Assembly (NCBI RefSeq): GCF_041260155.1
Contig: NW_027248378.1
Location: 62,001 to 126,000, forward strand
DNA length: 64,000 nt
Origin: Ptychodera flava
Taxonomy: Eukaryota; Hemichordata; Enteropneusta; Ptychoderidae
Reading direction: 5' to 3'
Under the pieces are notes generated by a model that was not told the DNA's origin, ran no database searches, and saw only the letters and a program-made list of their open reading frames with translations. Each line of letters starts with the position of its first letter. Position 1 is the stretch's first letter. Both the position numbers and the translations under genes were made by a program. Below are positions 13,754 through 25,527 of the stretch, in pieces.

Positions 13754-14250
13754 ACAATTGAACAAAAACTTCCTATTGCTCCGACAGCCTCTGAACTGGC
13801 CTCAGAAAATGATAAGTATGTGCAGTCACTCTTAACTCTTCCTGAATCAAGAGGCGTCTTGCCTGATCCTTTGACACTGTGTGATGGTTGGATTGGGGAA
13901 GCTGCTGGCATGGAAAAGTGGCCTCCTATTTTCCTCAGCGATATCACGATGTATATAATGGCTGATCATCCAGGCAACGATGTCACTTTGCAAAAGCGCC
14001 TTTTAAATGAGTATAAAGAGGGCAAGGCTTATCGACTGTATGAAGGGGGCTGGCTAAAAGAAATTTATTTAAATAACATTTCTGAAGACTCAGAATACTG
14101 TTTCATGAAAGCAAAGTGTTGCCACACGATGAAGATCAACGATACGCTTCATACTGTCTGGATATGCGCCCACAAGGACTCTGGTGACATTAAAAGTGCA
14201 TACTGCTCCTGTACCGCAGGGTAAGCTACGCTAAAATTTGTCGTACCAGC

Positions 14251-14389
<139 letters not shown>

Positions 14390-14968
14390 CTTGTTCTCCT
14401 TCATTATTGTTCTCCTTTATTATTTATCTCTCATGAATCCATTCCTTTTGTCATTACAATTTAATATTAAGTTGTTAGTAGTAGTGAAGTTGTAACATAA
14501 ATTTTGGCACGACCTAATAATAGAATGCATAAATTGAAAACAAATAAAAAACGTTGAGTGGATAGGCTCAGGCTTTATTAGACATACGAAATTGAAAATA
14601 ATTTTATCTAAAATAAGGACACAGATATTGACCTTCACTTATTTTTCTGCAGAGTCTACTCTTCATGGTTTACTTGGGATAGCCTTAATATATAGTGTGA
14701 ATGAACTATGTTTGTTTTCCAGACTTGGTTGCTCGTGCATACACGTCACAGCTATGTTCTTTCGTATAGAAGCTGCAGTGAGAACTGGTCAAACCAACTT
14801 TGCCTGCACATCAAAACTATGCCAGTGGAACATACCCAAAGGGAAAACAAAGATCAAGCCAATGCGAGTTCGGGATATGAACTTCAAGGCTGCTAAATTT
14901 AACAAAGGTAATTTCCTGTATTGTAAGATCTACCATAGTAGAGGGTCCCCTCTAATGGTTCTACTGAG

Positions 14969-15079
14969 ATACATGATTAGACTGCGAGACACAGTCGTGT
15001 CAATACCTCCACCGCCAACCACCTTGCGGAGGTATGGAGCATCCGCACACGACTGTCTCACAGTCACTGTCTAATGTAT
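14969..15079. repeat. 111-bp imperfect foldback in nuclease intron 2
   Basis: The arms 14969-15000 (ATACATGATTAGACTGCGAG...) and 15047-15079 are nearly reverse-complementary, with a second small stem TACCTCC/GGAGGTA inside. Lies in the intron 14908-15218. It could be a tiny MITE. Confidence 0.6.
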
Positions 15080-16507
15080 GATCAATTGATTAACTGCCAG
15101 AGAAAAATTCACGACAAGTGACTATCTTTTTAGCTTTCTTTATGCCTGTACATTATAGCGAGTCATGACTGTAAAATTCCCTACATTGCTTTAAATTGTC
15201 GTTTTTCTTTGAATATAGATGCAGTCAGACCCCTCGTCGATGTCACGAGGAAACTCTTCGATCCAGTCAAGGAAAAGCACCGAGAGAACAACGATGAAAA
15301 AAGACGTAGACTTTTCAATGGTTTACGAACTGTCGCTCCTAATGGATGCTACGAAGCACTGTTTGATAAATTGCCAGAGAATCAAAGCTCAGAATCCGAC
15401 ATCGTCATTGATACTTTAGCGATAGACGAGCCCCCTTGTACACTCATCGATGACCCCCATCCACCAGATGAAAATATCATATTAAAGTTGGCAGAATCCA
15501 GTGCTACCAAGGAAGAGTTTCTGTCAAATCTCGCCAGTACTTCATTTAATGATTATGATGTGCAAATCATTGAAGGGGGGACGGTTGGTCAAGCTGACAA
15601 TACTACGTGGGTGAAACAACGCAAAGGACGAATCACTGCCTCTGTTTTCTATTCTGTGTACACGAAATTGAACACAGTTAAAAAGAAACTCATAGTAACG
15701 TTGATAATCTCTTAAAATCTGTCATGGGAAATTCACCTTCCTTATCCAGTATACCAGCTATCAAACATGGCCTAAGTCTAGAACCAGAAGCAAAGAAAAA
15801 GTATATCGAAGTCATGAAAAGTCATGAGAGTTTTCGTCACAGGGAGTGTGGTTTATTCATAGACAAAGGGAGACCTTTCCTTGGTGCGTCACCTGATCTC
15901 GTTGTTAGCTGTAAGTGTTGTGGATCAGGTTTATTTGAATGCAAATGTCCCTATACGATTAGGCATGAATACCCATCAGTTGCCAATGTTGATTACCTCG
16001 TTACATGCGAAAATGGTACTGTCCAATTAAAGAAGAATCACCAATATTATGCTCAGATTCAAGGCCAGATGGCTTTGAGTAGTTCTCCATGGTGCGACTT
16101 CATGATATTCACTTACGTTGGATATCATTTACAACGCGTATATTTTGATCATGGATACTGGTGTTAGATATTGTTAAATTTAGAGTACTTTTTTTATAAT
16201 TATATAGTTGTAGAGTTAGTTTGTAAAAAAGGCACATCGTTCGCTGCACTGAAAAGGATCACTGATAGCTTTACTTTACTTTACTTTATATATTGCCAAT
16301 TCCAAATATAAGTAAGTATACAAGGTATACAAAGTATACAATGACGAGGAAAAAGGCAAGTTGGAGCCAGGAATAATAGCTTAGAGCTAATCGAGCCTGG
16401 CCCCATTTTCATGAAATTTACATTGCAATATTTGTTTTAAAGGGCTAATTATGTCAATTGTTAATCAAAATTCTATATTTTAAATGAAAAAAAAAATAGA
16501 TAAACAT

Positions 16508-19500
16508 TCACACATCTTGGTATTCACTTAAGAGATGCTGTCTTAATGAGTTTATAAATAAATCTCTTGTTGCACTTTGTTTGACAATATTGGGTAGGCT
16601 GTTCCAGACTTTGGCACCCATATATGAAATTGCAAACTGTCCTGCAGTTGTACGTACTTTTGGTAAAGGCAAGTTTTGACCTAGTTTAAATCGAGTGTCA
16701 TAGCAATGATCAGCTAATCTAAAGTAATCACTCAAATTATGTGGTATATTTTTATGATGCAAATCAAACATGAATTTTCCCAGAAGTAATTTATGAAGTT
16801 TATAGACATCCAGTATACCTAGTCTAAAGAATAAAGGTGCAGTAGATTCTCGAAATCTTGAAAACGTAATTATTCGTACCAGCATTTTTTGGGTGATAAA
16901 AATCTGATGTAAATATGATGGATATGTACTTCCCCATACCTCAAGACCATACATAATATTTGGTTCAATAAAAGCTTTGTAGAGCAGTACTAGAATTTGC
17001 TGTGGTACATAGTTTCTTAGCCTAAATATGATTCCTACTTTTTTTCTTATACTATTATTTATCTCATTAATATGATATGTCCATGTCAAATGTTTATCAA
17101 AAACAACCCCAACAAAAGATGCTTGTAGAACTTCTTCTATGATAACATTCTTTACAGATAAATTGCCTTGTAGTGTTACAGAGTTACGATTGCTGTGAAA
17201 AAGTACATACTTTGTTTTACTTATATTAACTGTCAGCTTATTGGCATCGCACCATTGAACAACGTCTTGTAAATGTACATCCACAAAGAAAGATTTACAG
17301 AGCGTGTTTCACGTGAAAAAGTGTGGAAAGGTTGGAATCGTCGGCAAAAAGCCTAAAGTCAAAAAATTTTGAAGAATTAGGAAGATCATTGATGTACATC
17401 AAAAATAGTGTAGGGCCAAGTACAGAGCCCTGGGGTACTGTACATGTAATTGGTAAATGTTGAGACATATGTCAATCAGCAAAAACATACTGTGACCTAT
17501 TATTTAAGTAGTCTGTAAACCAAAGTAGTGAATTCCCCTAACACCATAATGATGAAGTTTTGCACTGCATAAAAACCCTATAATACTTACTGTATTAACA
17601 TGGATTATTGCCTGTATTTTAGCTGAAGAGTGCATATACAGATGAATACAGTCAAGAATCCATTTTTTGTATTCAGCAAGCCTGTATTCATGTGGATTCA
17701 TGTGAATTCACGTGTATTATACTATAATACAGGCAACTCATTAACGTGAATTTATCTGAATTATCGGGTTTTCATGCAGTGTTGAGAGAAGAATAGAATG
17801 ATCTATGGTATCGAATGCCTTGGCGAAATCAATAAAAATCCCAATGGTAGAATTCCCTTGGTCGACTTGTTCAAGTAAATTATTCATTAAACTAATAAGA
17901 GAAAGTTTGGCACTGTATTTTTCTCGGAAACCATACTGATGCTTATAGAAAACACCATGTTTATTCAAATAGCCAACCAATCGGTTATTCACAGTTTTTT
18001 CAAGAATTTTACTAATAAGCGGCAATACCGAGATTGGACGATAGTTTCCCGGTATGTCCCTCGAACCCTTTTTAAAGATAGGAACCACTCTTGCTATTTT
18101 TAATGCATCAGGAAACTTACAATATTTAAAAGAAAGATTAAAAATATAACAAAGAGGTTGTGCAATATACTCTGCTCCATTGAGAATAAGTTTTGCAGGT
18201 ACGTCGTCATAACCGGTTGCCTTCTTCACATCAATACTTGTCAACAAATTAAAAACTTCCATTTCTGTTGTGGGATACAAAAAGAACGAATTTTCTAGGG
18301 GATTTGACAGATAATCTGCAAAGGAAGTGTGAGGAGTATGTATTTTTCTGGCAAGATCCGGTCCAACGCTAGTGAAAAACTTATTGAACCCATTAAGAAT
18401 TTCATTTTTTGTACTATAAGTAACTGTATTTTCATTATCGCCTGCAGAACATGATAAATATTCTGGTAGAGACATACCAGGTTTCCTGTTACGTTTACCA
18501 AGTAATTCATTGATGATCTTCCATGTTCTTGTGGAATTTTACTATTTTCAATAAACAAGGACTCGTAATAATTACGCTTGGCAACTCTTAGCACGGTTGT
18601 CAAGATATTTCTGAATTTTTTATACTTGACCACAGTTCTAGCTTCGTAATTCGAATGCACCATATCAGCAAATAAGATGTGTTTCCTGTGAATTGAATTT
18701 TTGATGGAACGGGTAATCCATGGTTTGCGTTTCATGACATTTTTTACAGATCGTGAGCAAACAGGTGCATGTCTATTACAGTAATAGTTAAAGGTTGAAT
18801 AAAAACAGTTATATGCATCATTAACATCTGTACATGAATAAACATCGTTCCATGATTGCTGTGATAAATCATGTTTGAAATCTTCCAATCTGAAATGTTT
18901 GTAATCCCTGTAAAAAATTTTGCCATATACACTTCCATTTGAAAACAAATTATTGAATATAGCAAAGACTGGCAGGTGATCTGAAATATCACAAGCAATT
19001 GTACCTGTATAAATGGAACACTTATTTATGTTTGTATAAATATGGTCTATAAGGGTTTGTGAAACATTTGTGACTCGAGTCGGGTTTGATACCAACTGCT
19101 TCATATTTAAACATCTCAGTACAGTGTCAAAGTGATCTTCTACAATATCATCTCCTTTTGACAGGTCGATATTGAAATCGCCAAGAAGGATGCACTGCTT
19201 CCTATCAAGTTGATATCTTTTAGGACCTCTAAAAGACTATTTCTAAATTCTGGTACACTTGTATTTGGCTTCCTGTACAGTATTCCTATGACAAATGTTT
19301 GTTTTCAATCGATTACTTCTAGCCAAAGAGATTCTGAATGTACTACATTACATGATAATACTTTGTACTTAACAGAGTTGTGGATATAGGCGGCAACACC
19401 GCCACCCCTTCCGACTTCACGACAATTTAACTCTAATGAATATGAGTCCAAATTAAACAAATTACTACAACCTACGTTCCAGATTTCGGACACTCCAATA

Positions 19501-19700
19501 ATTTTGAACTTTTCATGCAAAATATCGTCATACATCACAGCAAAATCATCAAAATTCTTTTTTAATGAACGAACATTTACATGGGACACTGTGAACGAAT
19601 TTTTAATGAAAGGGTTGTACACGTTGATGAATTCAGAAGGCGTGATGGCACCACTGGTACAGGTGACATCAAATAAATCTGTGTTTACAGGAGATTCCAT
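16508..19700 (-). pseudogene. LINE ORF2: endonuclease-reverse transcriptase
   Basis: Nicks target DNA and reverse-transcribes from the nick. Endonuclease: VSHVNVRSLKKN, KIIGVSEIWN, GRGGGVAAYIHNS, LLGDFNIDLSKGDD, SDHLPVFAIF. Reverse transcriptase: ARVVPIFKKGSRDIPGNYRPIS, IDFAKAFDTIDHSILL (first catalytic Asp), [12 protein letters not shown] and FADDSN (usual YADD/FADD site), then thumb and C-terminal region ending YQDV at 16508. Frame changes occur near 19300, 18480 and 17290. The frame is interrupted at 17563-17781 by a MITE; joining LLS to KLHHYGVRG across it is seamless. The C-terminal 258 codons are one uninterrupted frame. Confidence 0.85.
17563..17781 (-). mobile_element. MITE, family 1, 219 bp, inserted in LINE reverse transcriptase
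   Basis: Ends CACTGCATAAAAACCC and GGGTTTTCATGCAGTG are inverted repeats. TTG at 17560-17562 and 17782-17784 is the target duplication. Same length as the copies at 25991 and 52323, but opposite orientation. Removing it with one TTG rejoins the RT codons in frame. Confidence 0.93.
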
Positions 19701-19748
19701 GAAAAGATATTTATAGAGATGTTGATATAAAGCTCAGTCGAATACAAT

Positions 19749-20651
19749 TTACACAATCTTTGCAAGGTCCGCTTCATTGCGGATGACAATAGGTCGTGAG
19801 CCTTGTTCTTTTCTGACATATATACTGCCATTGAACGTCCACAGGAATCTGTACTTACAGGATTTGCGCTTTTCATTGGCATGTCGCATCAGGCTTCGTC
19901 TGAAGGGTGTCAAGTTCTCATTTACATATATATTGTTCTTTGTTGCAAACCCCAGTATGTCCGTTGTCGTCGTTCTGATCTTCTTTCTCTCCTTGTAGAC
20001 TTTATCGCGTTTTCTTCGATGGGTGAACTTGATGATTATTGGTCGCGGTCTTGATTTGCTAGCAGAATGCATCGCTTGTGGGTCTTGTTTTCCAATTCTA
20101 TGAGTCACTTCAATATCTTCAGATGTTGTGTCCTCAATTATTCTTTTCAGCACCATTAGCGATATTTCATCAGTATTTTCGGCGGGTAATTCAGGAATTC
20201 CATGGATTTCAAGATTTTCCCGTCTACTGTACTGGTTCTGTTCTTCCTGTGTTCTCTCTAGTTCATCCACTCTCTTCTGTAGTTCTTCATTCGTTTTCTT
20301 TAATCCATTATTTTCAATTTCTAGCGTTTTGATTGAGTTCTTCATTTCTTCAACAAGTTCGTTTATGAAATCTAACGATGTTGACATGGCATTCTGAGTT
20401 GTTTTGATCTCCTGTACAGCCTTCAATACAGATGGCAGACATACCGGTTGTCGTTGTATATCTTGAAGTTGTGCGGCTACAGCCGTGAGAGACGGTTGAG
20501 GGCTTGTATCAGCAGGTTCTTCAACTTCTTCTGAATGACTTTCAGTACTTGAAGTCGAGAAGCGTTTCTGCTTTTATCTTTGGCACAGAAACAGATCACC
20601 TTGCGAGAAACTCACATTTCGTGTTCTACTGCAATCATGACACTTCGGCAT
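19749..20651 (-). pseudogene. LINE ORF1: zinc-site, coiled-coil RNA-binding protein
   Basis: Predicted RNA chaperone packaging LINE RNA. ATG at 20651 (MPKCHDCSRTRNVSFSQG) gives a short Cys-x2-Cys N-terminus, interrupted after LCQR by one in-frame TAA. It is followed by an acidic Ser/Glu linker, a long coiled coil (LVEEMKNSIKTLEIENNG... ELQKRVDELERTQEE) and an RRM-like/C-terminal region (NLEIHGIPE; RPRPIIIKFTHRRKRDKV) typical of L1/CR1 ORF1 proteins. It ends 48 bp before ORF2. The single stop is the only lesion I see; the start choice rests on frame continuity over 75 codons upstream of the first later Met. Confidence 0.75.
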
Positions 20652-20800
20652 TGTGATGATGTCTTCGTGTCGACATTAGCATTAAAACAATAGCTCGGCA
20701 AACAAAGAGTTGTGTGACTTTTGACAGCCGTCACCCTTGACGTGAAAATGTCCGTTTTTTCCACGTTAAGACCGTTGTAGTAAATATAGAGTGTCACAAA

Positions 20801-21658
20801 TCTTACCCAGGTAGTTTACAGACATCTCAGGGTAATTTGTCATTACCGGCATACTCATCTGCGTGGGTTTTCAGCTGCGTAACGTGCAGGTTTTGTGGAC
20901 ACGATGTTACGGTCCGAAGAGCGCCCTCATACCTCATAGCGAGTAAGCCGGTATAAAATTGAGCAGGGAGAGTCTTTTATCTGAATAATATTTTGATATC
21001 AATCTATGAGAACCACAATCCCAGCCGATCTAGAGGTTTAGTTACACGAAAATACGTTCTATCAGTATGAGTAGCGTCAGTGTCACGTGATAACCAGATG
21101 TCGAGTACGTGTACGAAAGCAGTAAAACTTAATTCTTTAGATGAAGCTCGTTTCTTTGAGGAAAGAAGTTCACTTTAAATTATGCCATTTGATTTATTTC
21201 TAAATACTTTGTGACCTGGAAACTTCTAGCTAAAACTACAAATTTCATATAAGTCATCCCGGACAGCACCAGAATACCACACAAGTATAGCCATTGCCCT
21301 GCTCTATATCGGGTTTTAATCAGATTGATTTTACATTCGTGTCTTTCTAAACTCTAATGATCGCGAAGGGAAAGTTTTCTCTGTTTGACTAATGCTGGAA
21401 TAAGTTGGTGGAGAAAAACACGGACAACACATTTTTAGAAAGAGAGTATTTTGCAGTTTAATTCCATTCTTCGAGTCATATAGACTGATCTGTACATAGT
21501 AATAGTTGGTTAATGTTAAATAAAAGAAAGTAAACCAAATTCACATTCTGTTGAAATTGTTGTTTTTTCTGATTATAATATAAGGAAAACCTCCATATTA
21601 TTACACAATAGCAGAATGCACTCTTTGTAACAAAGTGGCATTCCAACATAATACAAGT
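20801..21658. other. non-coding interior of ISL2EU-type element
   Basis: Between the LINE 5' region and the transposase 3' end. No coding frame. The transposase polyadenylation site probably lies in this AT-rich stretch (AATAAA-like TTTATT at several points on the minus strand). Confidence 0.4.
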
Positions 21659-23329
21659 TCACGTACACAACTTTGGATAAAGATTACAGATAGCAGCACA
21701 TATTACAACAACGTCATCGGCTTTATCTAGCAAAGTAATCGGCATTTCATTTTTTAATATCCGAAACGTTTTAAGTCTACGTATTGCTTTTTCAATAAAT
21801 ATACGCAAATTAGCAATTTCCTTTGTTTTTGTGATCTCTTGTTTGGTCATCTGAGAACTGCCGCGTTTCCCAGGGGGTATAGATAGACGACAGTTACGAA
21901 CAAGGAGATCTTCTGCAATTGTAAACCCCCTATCTGCCATCACTTCGTCATTATATTCAAGCATATCGTAAAACCCTGACTCTCTTGTAAGGTGAACGTC
22001 CGATGTACGACCACCCCACGCCTGAGAGACAAAGTTAAATGTGTCACAAGGCATAATAGAAAGCAGAAATTTGATGGTTTGATGATGCTTGTACTCTGAA
22101 AATGTTGCAGCACGTGAGAGAGGGTCACTTGGGGTTTCAATGAAAACTTCAGTACAATCGATTATGTGTCTGATATTTCTGTATTTAGGTGACTTGAATT
22201 TGATTGGTAAATGTTGAACTGCAATTTCTTTAGGAGGATTGTGGATGAGAAACTTAAGTTCCCTTGACAAAAATCTAACCCAAGTATTAAATATTTTGCT
22301 GACACTTCCTACACTGATACCGAAACGGTCAGCCAAATCAACATTGACACTACCAAGTTTCAGTTTCATGAGGGTTAATAGGAGCTCGTTCCTTGGTTTC
22401 AATACAGGATGTGGGCCTGACTTTTTTGGTGTTCGACTGAACCTCCGGACTTTTGATGAATGTATGCGAGGTCCATGCCAATATGTAATTTTTGAAACGT
22501 TCTCACTGAGAACCTCATCAAACAAAAAGTCAAACGTTTTGCGGTTTGGTAGACCTGTGAACGCCTTTACTTTACTATCGCTTTGTAAATTTGTGTGACT
22601 GAATGGGTGACGTTCTTTATATGAAAGTTTCTGTTTCAAAGTTTTGATTTCTTTTTTGAGAATACCATTACATTGTTTTAAAGTTTGTATTTCAATGTTC
22701 CTAGTGTAAATGTCCTGCTTACAAAGTTCGTTGTCGCACCTAGTACCGTCGACAGGTTCTGAACAGCAGTAGTCGTGTCCATGCACTGTGTTGTTCACCG
22801 GAATTGTCTCGGTAGTTGGAATTTCAGCGCTGGTCACTGGCAATGCACTCGAGACAGGTAAGGTGGCTTCGTCAGAGGCAGGCTCGGGTTTCATAATGTC
22901 TGTCGATGGTACATACCCGCAAAGTCTTGATCTCTTGGCAGGCAATGGCTCATTTATCCTTTGCATTGGAGGCTTTCTCATGGACTGTGGCTTTGCACTG
23001 ATGTCGTATCCAAGATGTAATACTGGATCTGGGTTTTCGTTTGTTGGTCTTTTATCGGGGAAGTGATTCGAACAAACTCTCGAATAGCGGTTTGGTGTCC
23101 AATTATTCCCCTTCTGATCCTGTCGATTTACTAGCTTTTGCCACCTGAGTCTTCCTGCCATGTCACCAACCTCTGTTGGAAATGGATAGAGGACAAATGG
23201 TGGCGAACAAACACAGCGGCTCTGACCCAGCTTGCATCGGTGTACGGTGCAAATTTCACGCATCCATTTCTCTAATTTAGCGCCGCTATTGGCGCAGCTG
23301 ATGACAGCACAATTCCTGTGACCTGGCAT
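21659..23329 (-). CDS. THAP zinc finger + DDE_Tnp_4-type transposase (556 aa)
   Basis: Binds the transposon ends and catalyses cutting and joining of DNA in the nucleus. The Met at 23329 (MPGHRNCAVISC) is chosen because it starts the THAP module; the 43 codons before it are AT-rich and hydrophobic, and TTTTTAG just upstream could be a splice acceptor. THAP: C7, C12, a Cys/His-rich insert (C27, H30, C32, C39, C41) before PPFVLYPFP, then C86-x2-H89. A proline/threonine linker (about 140-190) and a short coiled coil (about 205-237) follow. Catalytic core: IIDCTEVFIE (D391), SEYKHHQTIKFL, WGGRTSDVHLT, VMADRGF (D466), FIEKAIRRLK (E513). All three acidic residues are present and the frame is open throughout, so the protein may be active. 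Confidence 0.92.
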   Translation of the reverse strand: MPGHRNCAVISCANSGAKLEKWMREICTVHRCKLGQSRCVCSPPFVLYPFPTEVGDMAGRLRWQKLVNRQDQKGNNWTPNRYSRVCSNHFPDKRPTNENPDPVLHLGYDISAKPQSMRKPPMQRINEPLPAKRSRLCGYVPSTDIMKPEPASDEATLPVSSALPVTSAEIPTTETIPVNNTVHGHDYCCSEPVDGTRCDNELCKQDIYTRNIEIQTLKQCNGILKKEIKTLKQKLSYKERHPFSHTNLQSDSKVKAFTGLPNRKTFDFLFDEVLSENVSKITYWHGPRIHSSKVRRFSRTPKKSGPHPVLKPRNELLLTLMKLKLGSVNVDLADRFGISVGSVSKIFNTWVRFLSRELKFLIHNPPKEIAVQHLPIKFKSPKYRNIRHIIDCTEVFIETPSDPLSRAATFSEYKHHQTIKFLLSIMPCDTFNFVSQAWGGRTSDVHLTRESGFYDMLEYNDEVMADRGFTIAEDLLVRNCRLSIPPGKRGSSQMTKQEITKTKEIANLRIFIEKAIRRLKTFRILKNEMPITLLDKADDVVVICAAICNLYPKLCT

Positions 23330-23940
23330 TCTAAAAACAACAACAGAGAAATAAATAACATTAAAATAAAAATACACAATCACAATCAAGTCTTTGTAAT
23401 TAATAATGACTCTTATATTTATAAAAATAATTATCAAGGAATTCGTTTTTATCATCATCGTACTGACCGTTAGTTTTCAAACAACAAGTACCCCAGGGCC
23501 TTACTATCTCTCTGCCTAGACGGCATTTGCCATAGCCACGGTGCAAATCGTACGCATTTGCCATAGCCACGGTCCAGAGACTGTGCCATAGCAGATAACG
23601 CCGGCCGTACTTAGTTTCAACTAAATATTGTAAAAAAATAACAAAATACACGTTAAAATGCCCGTTTGGTAATACGGAACTATAGGGCCACCAATAAATT
23701 GTTGCCGCGGTGACTACAAATATTCCCGCCACGGCGATCGGCAGCCGCGGTCGGCTAATATTTTTGGATCGGAGATTTTTTTGTTATTTTTAGCTGAAAA
23801 TTATCGCTTTGTAAGTTATGAGTGAAATGCCCTGTCGAGAATAAGTGCTACAAAGTTAAATGGTGAAGGAAATCTGGAAAATAATCGATAACTTACCTGG
23901 CGAAGCGGAGCCGACTGAACTTCCGTATAATTGTTTACTT
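23330..23940 (-). promoter_or_regulatory. transposase upstream region with duplicated 20-mer
   Basis: Upstream of the transposase and inside the right TIR. The sequence GCATTTGCCATAGCCACGGT occurs twice (about 23524 and 23555), followed by a third partial GCCATAGC. GC content is locally raised. Repeated motifs next to a TIR could be subterminal transposase-binding sites; this is inference. A 110-codon minus frame here has no recognised domain. Confidence 0.35.
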
Positions 23941-24051
23941 TCTATTGTGTGAACAGCTATGGTTACGCAAAGGGGTTTATGCCCACTTGATCTTTGGCCC
24001 AGCCCACAATGCATCGCGCACAGTGGGTCACCTGACATTAGAAACTCTTGT
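23941..24051 (-). repeat. right terminal inverted repeat of ISL2EU-type element
   Basis: Reverse complement of 13642-13753 with a few substitutions and one missing C. The outer end reads CTCTTGT, followed by the AT duplication at 24052-24053. Confidence 0.95.
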
Positions 24052-24267
24052 ATACGCAAACAATCGCCTTTATCAATAAGGGAACATGTCACAATGTCAT
24101 TGCTCTGGACTGGCTACTTGAATTGTTCTGGTTGTCAGCTACTAACAATTTTCATATATACCGCCCGTCATATCAAAGGTGCCGACAACAATATTGCTGA
24201 TGCACTATCTCGCCTGTGTGAACCAAATCAGTGGCAACGTTTTCAGACGCTCACCATGCCACAATAA
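24052..24267 (+). pseudogene. DIRS RNase H, 3' part
   Basis: Continues the RNase H frame cut at 13641: QTIAFINKGTCHNVIALD, WLLELFWLSATNNFHI, then YTARHIKGADNNIADALSRL, the usual RNase H C-terminal motif of DIRS and retroviral-type enzymes with its conserved Asp. Ends at a TAA (24265), overlapping the recombinase frame. Confidence 0.88.
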
Positions 24268-24270
24268 TGA

Positions 24271-25249
24271 CTTTTTCTTTCAGAGAGTTTTCGGCAAGAG
24301 CTATACCAGGAGTGGAGTGTCTGTAGGCAGAACACTGATGCTACTGCAACTACCTCGACTCGTAAGTCCCAGTGGAAGTCCTTCTTGCTGTTTTGTATGA
24401 AAGTAAAACAGGACCCGCTCCCAGCTTCAACTGAACTTACTTGTTTGTATTTAGTGTACCTTGCGAGGGACAAGAAGTACTCATCGATAGTTAATTACTT
24501 GAGTGCACTTCGCAAGCTGCACCATGAACTTGGTTACCCAGATCCACATTTTCATGATTCTTATATTGTCAAATGTACACTGAAGGGTATTCACCGTCTT
24601 TTAGGCGACGAGCCATCAAGAAACTAGCGATTACCCCTAGCATGCACACGCAGGTGTTTTCTAAAGTGAATGTTCTATTGCCAGTCAACTCGATTATTTG
24701 GCCGCCATTTTAACTGGCTTTCAAACCTTTTTCAGAAAGTCAAATCTCGTACCACCTTCAGGGGCTAAATTCAGTGTTGATTGTCACCTATCCAGGGGGG
24801 ATGTCTTCATTTTCGAGTGGGGCATGGTTATTAAAGCCAAATGGACCAAGACTATTCAATTTGGCGAACGTACTTTGCTTGTACCTGAAGTTCGTACACC
24901 AGGTTCACCCCTGTGTGCAGTTGCAGCTGTAGAGCGTCATTTTAGGCAATTCCAAGCTGATGTGCATTCCCCAGCTTTTCTTACTACAGTGGGCCAAAAG
25001 ACACAGCCCATCAGCCGTGCTATGTTTGCCAAGACCCTTAAAGATTGGGTCAACCTCACAGGTCACAATGCATCACAGTGTTCAGGTCACAGTCTTCACC
25101 GTGGAGGGGCTACCTTTGCTCACCAGTGTGGAGCCTCTCTTGAAATGATTCAGTTATAAGGTGACTGGTCTTCAATGGCAGCACTAGTTTATCTTGCTAG
25201 ACCTTTTAGTCAACGTACACAAGTCGCCAAATGGTGTCTCATGGCTTGA
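24271..25249 (+). pseudogene. DIRS tyrosine recombinase (YR)
   Basis: Integrates the circular DNA copy of the element. The N-terminal core-binding part is ESFRQELYQEWSVC ... LYLVYLARDKKYSSIVNYLSALRKLHHELG. After a stop at 24625 and a frame change, the catalytic domain follows from about 24700: FFRKSNLVPP (box I Arg), FIFEWGMVIKAKWTKT, PGSPLCAVAAVERHF, GHSLHRGGATFAH (box II) and ALVYLARPF with the likely nucleophile Tyr codon at 25190. Box II normally reads H-x-x-R; here the +3 position is His (CAC at 25097), consistent with a CGC-to-CAC change. A further TAA sits at 25157. The enzyme is therefore inactive. Confidence 0.85.
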
Positions 25250-25396
25250 GTAATTTTGCAGGAGTGTAGCCAAAAATGTTAGCCACCTGCGACGCTTTTA
25301 CCGAGATTTGATTGTAGTAGTTGGTGTTGTTGTTAGTTGTTTGTTGTTTGAGTTTTCCTTCCCTTTTCCCCCCATTTTCCCGGGGTTTTTTCCTTG

Positions 25397-25416
25397 GCGT
25401 CTGGAGTTGGGAATCT
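25397..25416 (+). repeat. DIRS split direct repeat B1
   Basis: GCGTCTGGAGTTGGGAATCT, identical to B2 at 25689-25708. Confidence 0.8.
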
Positions 25417-25527
25417 TATTCCCTGCACCCCAGATGACCAGTGTTTTACTGCAACACTATGTTGTGTGTTTTATTATAGTTAGTCTAGATTTCTAATTGC
25501 CACATGTTGGGCCTTAGCTGGAACATT

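Larger units (their letters stand above)
16265..20800 (-). mobile_element. CR1/Jockey-group LINE nested in the ISL2EU-type element
   Basis: Reads right to left: 5' region, ORF1 (20651-19749), ORF2 with APE-type endonuclease and reverse transcriptase (19700-16508), then a 3' tail of TAAAG repeats (TTTACTTTACTTTACTTT on +, from about 16269). It lies between the two convergent transposon genes and is itself split by a 219-bp MITE. The exact 5' end and target duplication were not found. Both ORFs carry disabling changes. Confidence 0.85.

Noticed and set aside
13605..13835. Frame containing CAMHCWLGQRSSGHKP
   Set aside because: Shadow of the TIR; the same words appear on the opposite strand at the right TIR.
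17504..17701. Protein starting MNPHEYRLAEYKKW, repeated near 26071
   Set aside because: It is a translation of the 219-bp MITE, appearing wherever the MITE lies.
23400..23732. 110-codon minus frame upstream of the transposase
   Set aside because: No domain, rich in Trp/Tyr from AT/GC-skewed DNA; more likely leader or promoter sequence.
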